Positions 14,642 to 18,650 of a stretch of DNA of 18,650 bases are shown one piece after another. Below the pieces are notes generated by a model. That model was not told the origin of the DNA. It ran no database searches and was given only the letters and a program-made list of their open reading frames with translations. This stretch comes from Prevotella sp. (lineage in GTDB: Bacteria > Bacteroidota > Bacteroidia > Bacteroidales > Bacteroidaceae). The stretch lies in the NCBI GenBank assembly GCA_021636625.1, contig JAJWLX010000063.1, forward strand, positions 1 through 18,650. Direction: 5' to 3'. The translations under genes and the position numbers were made by a program. How positions within the stretch are numbered: position 1 is the stretch's first letter; every line of letters starts with the position of its first letter.

Positions 14642-15916
14642 ATGATCTATAATATCGTAATATATTTCGTCCTATTGGGCATAGCCATCGCCAGTCTGTT
14701 TAATGAAAAGGTACGCAAGATGTGGCGTGGCGAGCGTGAGGCTTTCAAGATATTGAAGCAGAAGGTGGATCCTAATGCTAAGTACATCTGGTTTCATGCA
14801 GCATCGCTCGGCGAGTTCGAGCAGGGACGTCCGTTGATGGAGCGTATTCGTAAGGATTATCCTCAGTATAAGATTTTGCTCACCTTCTATTCTCCTTCGG
14901 GTTATGAGGTGCGCAAGAACTATGAGGGTGCCGACATCATCTGCTATATGCCTGTGGATACCCGTCTGAATGCTATCCGTTTCCTTCGCCTGGTACGCCC
15001 TGTGATGGCTTTCTTCATCAAGTATGAGTTCTGGTCTAATTTCCTTCATATTCTGAAGCATCGCAACATTCCTACCTATAGTGTGAGCAGTATCTTCCGC
15101 GAGGATCAGGTATTCTTCAAGTGGTATGGCAGGAGTTATGCCAATGTACTGAAGTGTTTTACCCGTTTCTTCGTGCAGAATGAGGAAAGCAAGCGATTGC
15201 TGGAAAGCATCGGAATCAAGGATGTGGATGTGGTAGGAGATACCCGTTTCGACCGTGTTCTCCAGATCAAGGAGGCGGCAAAGCATTTGCCTATCTGCGA
15301 AGCTTTCAGAAATGGGGTGGCTGGTTCTGATTCTGCTGCGTCTTCTGAGAAAGCATCTCATCCAGACTACAAGGTCTTCGTGGCAGGTAGTTCATGGCCT
15401 CCAGATGAGGAAATCTTTATCCGTTTCTTCAATGAGCATAAGGATTGGCGACTACTGATTGCTCCCCATGTGATTGCTGAGGAACATCTGAAGTTGATTC
15501 TTTCTCTCTTGAAGGATAAGAAGGTGGTACGTTATACTCAGACTACGCCGGAAGAAGCAGCCAAGGCTGATGTGCTGATTATTGATTGCTTCGGATTGCT
15601 GAGCAGTATGTATAACTATGGAGATGTGGCTTATATCGGTGGCGGATTTGGTGTTGGCATTCATAATACGCTGGAAGCAGCTGTATGGAATATGCCTGTT
15701 GTCTTCGGTCCAAACAACAAAAAGTTCCAGGAGGCTCAGGGCTTGCTGAAATCGGGTGGCGGTTTCGAAATCAATACCTACGAGGATTTCGAGGGCTTGA
15801 TGAAGTCGCTGATGAATGACGAAGCTTTCCTGAAGCAGGCTGGCGATGAGGCTGGTGCTTTCGTAGCGAGCCTTTCGGGAGCCACAGACAAGGTTTTGGC
15901 TAAGGTTACATTATAA
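14642..15916 (+). CDS. waaA: WaaA/KdtA, 3-deoxy-D-manno-octulosonic acid (Kdo) transferase
   Basis: This glycosyltransferase (GT30, GT-B fold) adds Kdo from CMP-Kdo to lipid A precursor at the inner face of the inner membrane. The 424-residue product has an N-terminal membrane anchor (about residues 2-20). It then has the acceptor-side motif WFHAASLGEFEQG, in which Glu58 matches the catalytic glutamate of the family. The C-terminal donor-binding half has AGSSWPPDEE, GGGFGVGIHNTLEAA (333-347) and FGPNNKKFQEA. A short Ser/Ala-rich insertion (about 225-240) separates the two lobes and is probably a flexible linker. It lies 99 bases after gltX, perhaps on the same transcript, and ends at a strong terminator. 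Confidence 0.95.
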   Translation: MIYNIVIYFVLLGIAIASLFNEKVRKMWRGEREAFKILKQKVDPNAKYIWFHAASLGEFEQGRPLMERIRKDYPQYKILLTFYSPSGYEVRKNYEGADIICYMPVDTRLNAIRFLRLVRPVMAFFIKYEFWSNFLHILKHRNIPTYSVSSIFREDQVFFKWYGRSYANVLKCFTRFFVQNEESKRLLESIGIKDVDVVGDTRFDRVLQIKEAAKHLPICEAFRNGVAGSDSAASSEKASHPDYKVFVAGSSWPPDEEIFIRFFNEHKDWRLLIAPHVIAEEHLKLILSLLKDKKVVRYTQTTPEEAAKADVLIIDCFGLLSSMYNYGDVAYIGGGFGVGIHNTLEAAVWNMPVVFGPNNKKFQEAQGLLKSGGGFEINTYEDFEGLMKSLMNDEAFLKQAGDEAGAFVASLSGATDKVLAKVTL

Positions 15917-15921
15917 TATAT

Positions 15922-15961
15922 AAAAGGTCTCATGGTTTTTGAAAATCATGAGACCTTTTTT
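15922..15961. terminator. Bidirectional terminator between waaA and the nitroreductase gene
   Basis: GGTCTCATG (15926-15934) pairs perfectly with CATGAGACC (15947-15955). AAAA before and six T residues after (15956-15961) make it active on both strands. It separates the convergent genes. Confidence 0.9.
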
Positions 15962-16015
15962 GATGTTTGGCATAGAATTCTATTTGTTTCATTCCATGCT
16001 TGTATTATGCTTTTT

Positions 16016-16540
16016 CTATTTGATGATGCGGTAGTAATCCTCCTTGCGAGGCTTTACGGTATGAGGATGTGCAGAAGCATAACCCAAAGCCAGGGCTCCT
16101 ACTCCCATCAAACCTTCTGGAAGATTCCAATCCTTCATCAACTTCTTGCCTTCCTCTGATGCGAACATACCATCTTCACGGTTGATCCAGCAGGAAGAAA
16201 GACCGATGGAGTGGGCTGCAAGCATCATATTGCCCAAGATGAGGCTGCCGTCTTTTACTCCGTTCACATTACTTTCTGGAGCCAGGACGATGACGATGGT
16301 TGGCGCTCCGTAGTATGGATCACTCTCTACACCCATGATGTCTGCGTTCATCTTGCGAAGCTGTGCGCAAACCTCAGGATTCTGAACTGCTATGATGAAT
16401 GGCTCCTGAGTGCCATGACCGGTAGCTGCCCAAGTGCCAGCTTCCAAAACAGTCTTCAACTCCTCGTCGGTAATCTGGTCAGCCTTGAAGCGACGAATGC
16501 TTCTTCTCTCCTTGATGGCTTTTAAAACTTCATTTTCCAT
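16016..16540 (-). CDS. Nitroreductase family FMN oxidoreductase
   Basis: This small (174-residue) flavin enzyme is of the nitroreductase family, which uses NAD(P)H to reduce nitro compounds, quinones or other acceptors. The N-terminal FMN-phosphate-binding pattern ERRSIRRFK (residues 11-19) and the following EAGTWAATGHGTQEPF are family hallmarks. So are the central LGNMMLAAHSIGLSSCWI and the C-terminal VGALALGYA. No signal peptide is present, so it is cytoplasmic, probably a dimer. The true substrate cannot be read from sequence. Its start lies 53 bases after the stop of the patB-type gene, with no terminator between, so the two are probably one operon. Confidence 0.9.
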   Translation of the reverse strand: MENEVLKAIKERRSIRRFKADQITDEELKTVLEAGTWAATGHGTQEPFIIAVQNPEVCAQLRKMNADIMGVESDPYYGAPTIVIVLAPESNVNGVKDGSLILGNMMLAAHSIGLSSCWINREDGMFASEEGKKLMKDWNLPEGLMGVGALALGYASAHPHTVKPRKEDYYRIIK

Positions 16541-16593
16541 ATTATCTTGTTTTAAACATTGTATTTAGAATTCTTTTCTCTTTATCCGCTCTT

Positions 16594-17796
16594 TTATGCA
16601 GGGCATCCGCTCAAATCCTCTTCATCCATATACTGGCTGAGAACTCGTGCGATGCGAATCAATCCCTGCATCAGGGTCTTGCGAGGACAGGCAATGTTGA
16701 GGCGCAGATAGCCTTGACCAGCCTTTCTGCCATACATCGTACCGCTATTTACGAATACCTTGCCGTCATTCATCAACTTCTCGTATGCCTCGTCGCTTGA
16801 TAATTCGAATGGCAGGATGTCGAGCCATACCAGATAGGTGCCTTCCAGGCGGGTTACGCGAACCTGTGGCAATTCTGTATTAAAGAACTCCTTTACTGCC
16901 TGATAGTTCTCGTAGAGATACTGGTTCAGTTCGTCGAGCCACTCCTCACCTTCGTTGTAGGCAGCCTGGAGAGCGATGACACCGAAAGGATTGACATCGC
17001 AAACCTCATTGATATTGATGGCGCGGTTGATGCGGCGGCGCAATGCTGCGTCGGAACAGATGATGTTGGCAATCTGAAGACCTGCGATGTTGAACGACTT
17101 TGATGGGGAGTTCAATACGACGCAGTTGTCACGGCAAGCTTCGCTGATGCTGGCAAATGGAGTGTAGTGATAGCCTGGCATGACGAGCTCGCAGTGGATT
17201 TCATCGGCAATGATCTTCACGTTATGCTTGAGGCAGATGTCGTTCATTCGCTCCAGTTCCTCTTTCTTCCATACTCTACCGGCTGGGTTGTGAGGGTTGC
17301 AGAGAATGAAGGCGGTGGTCTTCTCGTCGGCACACTTGCGCTCGAAATCCTCGAAATCGATTTCGTAGGTGCAGTTGCCCACACGCTTCAATTCATTTTC
17401 CACAACTTCGCAGCCGCTATTGGTAATGCATGAGAAGAAGCAGTTGTACACTGGAGTCTGCACCAAAACTTTCTCGCCTGGCATGCAGATAGCCTTCAGG
17501 CAGCTGGAGATGGCAGGTACTACGCCCGAAGTATAGAGAATCCAGTCTTTCTCTATCTTCCACTGATGGCGGCGGGAAAACCAGTTGATGATTGCCTCGT
17601 AATAAGAGTCCGGTACGAGGGTGTAGCCGAAGATGCCGTGAGCTACACGCTTCTGCAGAGCTTCGATGATGCAGGGAGCTGTCTGGAAATCCATGTCTGC
17701 TACCCACATCGGAATAACGCCGTTTTCCTTTATCAGATCCCATTTATAGGAATTGGTACCGCGACGTTCGATGATTTCATCAAAATTGTATTTCAT
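16594..17796 (-). CDS. patB: PatB/MalY-type PLP-dependent C-S lyase or aminotransferase
   Basis: This fold-type I, PLP-dependent enzyme is of the MalY/PatB branch. Studied members cleave cystathionine or cysteine C-S bonds (beta-lyase), and some act as aminotransferases. The 400-residue product starts with the branch signature NFDEIIERRGTNSYKWD and MWVADMDF. PLP-binding residues are visible: N170 in CNPHNPAGR, D198 in ADEIH and the Schiff-base lysine K233 in SPSKSFNIAGL. The C-terminal end has GYLRLNIACPR, whose Arg binds the substrate carboxylate. No signal peptide is present. It probably leads an operon with the nitroreductase gene. The region just upstream holds the 21-bp repeat array. The exact reaction is inferred from the family. 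Confidence 0.92.
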   Translation of the reverse strand: MKYNFDEIIERRGTNSYKWDLIKENGVIPMWVADMDFQTAPCIIEALQKRVAHGIFGYTLVPDSYYEAIINWFSRRHQWKIEKDWILYTSGVVPAISSCLKAICMPGEKVLVQTPVYNCFFSCITNSGCEVVENELKRVGNCTYEIDFEDFERKCADEKTTAFILCNPHNPAGRVWKKEELERMNDICLKHNVKIIADEIHCELVMPGYHYTPFASISEACRDNCVVLNSPSKSFNIAGLQIANIICSDAALRRRINRAININEVCDVNPFGVIALQAAYNEGEEWLDELNQYLYENYQAVKEFFNTELPQVRVTRLEGTYLVWLDILPFELSSDEAYEKLMNDGKVFVNSGTMYGRKAGQGYLRLNIACPRKTLMQGLIRIARVLSQYMDEEDLSGCPA

Positions 17797-17838
17797 TTTT
17801 GTTTTCTATCTATGTTATTTCTTCATTGCTCGTAGGAT

Positions 17839-17867
17839 AAATCTCCTTTTCCTTCATCAAAATCTCC
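17839..17867 (+). repeat. Octamer AAATCTCC repeated 21 bp apart, flanking the array
   Basis: AAATCTCC occurs at 17839-17846 and at 17860-17867, 21 bp apart, and again inverted as GGAGATTT at 17948-17955. The second and third copies bound the 21-bp array and form the base of its outer stem. The spacing equals the array period, which suggests one more degenerate unit on the patB side. Confidence 0.5.
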
Positions 17868-17951
17868 GTTCATAAGTGTTGAACGTATGTTCAACACTGC
17901 TGAACTTACGTTCAATACTTTTGAATGTCCGTTCAACGTTTATGAACGGAG
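17868..17951 (+). repeat. Four 21-bp tandem units of GTTCA-n7-TGAAC
   Basis: Four units of exactly 21 bp start at 17868, 17889, 17910 and 17931. Each begins GTTCA and has TGAAC at offsets 12-16, except unit 3, which has TGAAT. The inner 7 bases and the 4-base joints vary, while columns 1-5, 10 and 13-16 are identical in all four. Half-sites alternate every 12 and 9 bp, averaging one helical turn. Units 1 and 2 also form a perfect 10-bp palindrome, AGTGTTGAAC-GTAT-GTTCAACACT (17875-17898). The array lies between the DUF3737 stop and the patB start, 71 bases or more from the latter. It may be an operator, a structured RNA or a dispersed repeat. Confidence 0.9.
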
Positions 17952-18036
17952 ATTTCTCTTAATACTAAGAACAATTCTCCTTAATGGCAATGCTTATTTT
18001 GTTTAAGGGAATACAGAATCGCAATGAATGCTTCTG

Positions 18037-18650
18037 CTATTTCGAATGGTCGATGATTTCACATGCTCCCTTAGGCGCCTTGGCAAACTCTGTGTAGGTT
18101 ACGCTTCCCACTTCGTCTGCCTCGATTCTTCCTGAAATAGGGTTCTTGATATTGGTGATGCTTCCCTTGATGTGTGCATTGATGTTCATGCAATCCTCAA
18201 AGGCACGGTCGCATTCCTTATCAAAGGTGCAGTCTTCGAGGGTGACATGGTCCATATAGCAGAGAGGCTGCTCGCCGCTGATGTGGCAACGTACGAACTT
18301 GATGTTCTTGCTGTGCCAGGCAAGATACTCGCCATTCAGTTCTGAATCATAAACCGTCACATTCTCGCACTCCCAGAAACTATCCTTGGTAGTAATCTTG
18401 GCATTGTGAATCTCTACGTTACTGCAGTATTGGAATACATACTTGGAGTCGCTCTCCAATCCATCTACATAGATGTTCTTGGAAAACATGAATGGATAGG
18501 TGCCATCGTGAAGCTTTACGTTCTTCAGTTTCAGACCATCTACCTTCCAGAAAGTCTCGTCTGCATCCGTGATGTTGACGTTCTCCAATTCCAGGTTCTT
18601 CATTTCGCGGAAGAACTTAGGACCATCGATGGTGCAGTCTTTCATCACCA
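18037..18650 (-). CDS. DUF3737 family beta-helix protein (partial, 5' end beyond window)
   Basis: The frame stays open to the right edge, so the beginning of the gene is missing. The first in-window start-like codons (GTG 18648, ATG 18645) are internal. About 204 residues are visible. They show repeats of about 20 residues with the pattern N-hydrophobic-x-hydrophobic-x-N/D/C: LELENVNITDADETFW, NVEIHNAKITTKDSFWECENV and VTLEDCTFDKECDRAFEDC. This is the parallel beta-helix pattern of DUF3737. Family members are typically about 280 residues, so about 80 N-terminal residues are lost. Function is unknown; no signal peptide can be judged. The protein ends TEFAKAPKGACEIIDHSK. Confidence 0.85.
   Translation of the reverse strand, partial: VMKDCTIDGPKFFREMKNLELENVNITDADETFWKVDGLKLKNVKLHDGTYPFMFSKNIYVDGLESDSKYVFQYCSNVEIHNAKITTKDSFWECENVTVYDSELNGEYLAWHSKNIKFVRCHISGEQPLCYMDHVTLEDCTFDKECDRAFEDCMNINAHIKGSITNIKNPISGRIEADEVGSVTYTEFAKAPKGACEIIDHSK

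Noticed and set aside
17868..17951. The 21-bp repeats as a CRISPR array or plasmid-type origin iterons
   Set aside because: There are no unique spacers of 25-40 bases, the units are directly joined and internally palindromic, and no cas, rep or initiator gene is present.
18645..18650. GTG or ATG at the right edge as the true start of the DUF3737 gene
   Set aside because: The frame is open to the window edge and the visible part lacks about 80 residues compared with the family, so the start is outside.

Overview
The window looks like chromosomal DNA from a Bacteroidales bacterium, most likely Prevotella or Segatella. Four things point there: a type IX secretion core operon in the order porP-porK-porL-porM-porN, start codons without Shine-Dalgarno sequences, promoter -7 boxes of the Bacteroidetes form TAnnTTTG, and the style of the outer-membrane beta-barrel proteins. 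The genus is an inference. No tRNA, rRNA, insertion sequence, prophage or CRISPR array was seen. No gene-free stretch exceeds 300 bases.

Positions 1-290 hold the last codons of an upstream reading frame, a structured leader that ends in an intrinsic terminator, and a possible 33-residue lipoprotein ORF. The T9SS operon follows on the plus strand at 291-5629. PorP/SprF is an outer-membrane beta-barrel. GldK/PorK is a lipoprotein and GldN/PorN its periplasmic partner. GldL/PorL and GldM/PorM form the proton-driven inner-membrane motor. The GldM here appears to lack the whole N-terminal helical periplasmic domain (D1). A small beta-barrel protein (5726-6361) and the primosomal helicase PriA (6534-8807) come next.

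A bidirectional terminator separates priA from a minus-strand FadL-type outer-membrane transporter. Upstream of that on the same strand is a seven-TM HD phosphodiesterase of the PgpH family, predicted to degrade c-di-AMP. It is divergent from gltX (glutamyl-tRNA synthetase). waaA/kdtA (Kdo transferase for lipid A) follows gltX after a long hairpin. Another bidirectional terminator ends this plus-strand block.

The right end is all minus strand: a PatB/MalY-type PLP enzyme with a small nitroreductase behind it as a likely two-gene operon, and the 3' part of a DUF3737 beta-helix protein that runs off the window. Between patB and the DUF3737 gene lies the most unusual element of the window. It is four exact 21-bp units, each GTTCA-n7-TGAAC (one half-site has a single change), joined head to tail with 4-bp spacers. 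Half-sites therefore alternate every 12 and 9 bp, about one per helical turn. The two outermost copies can also pair into a 25-bp stem.
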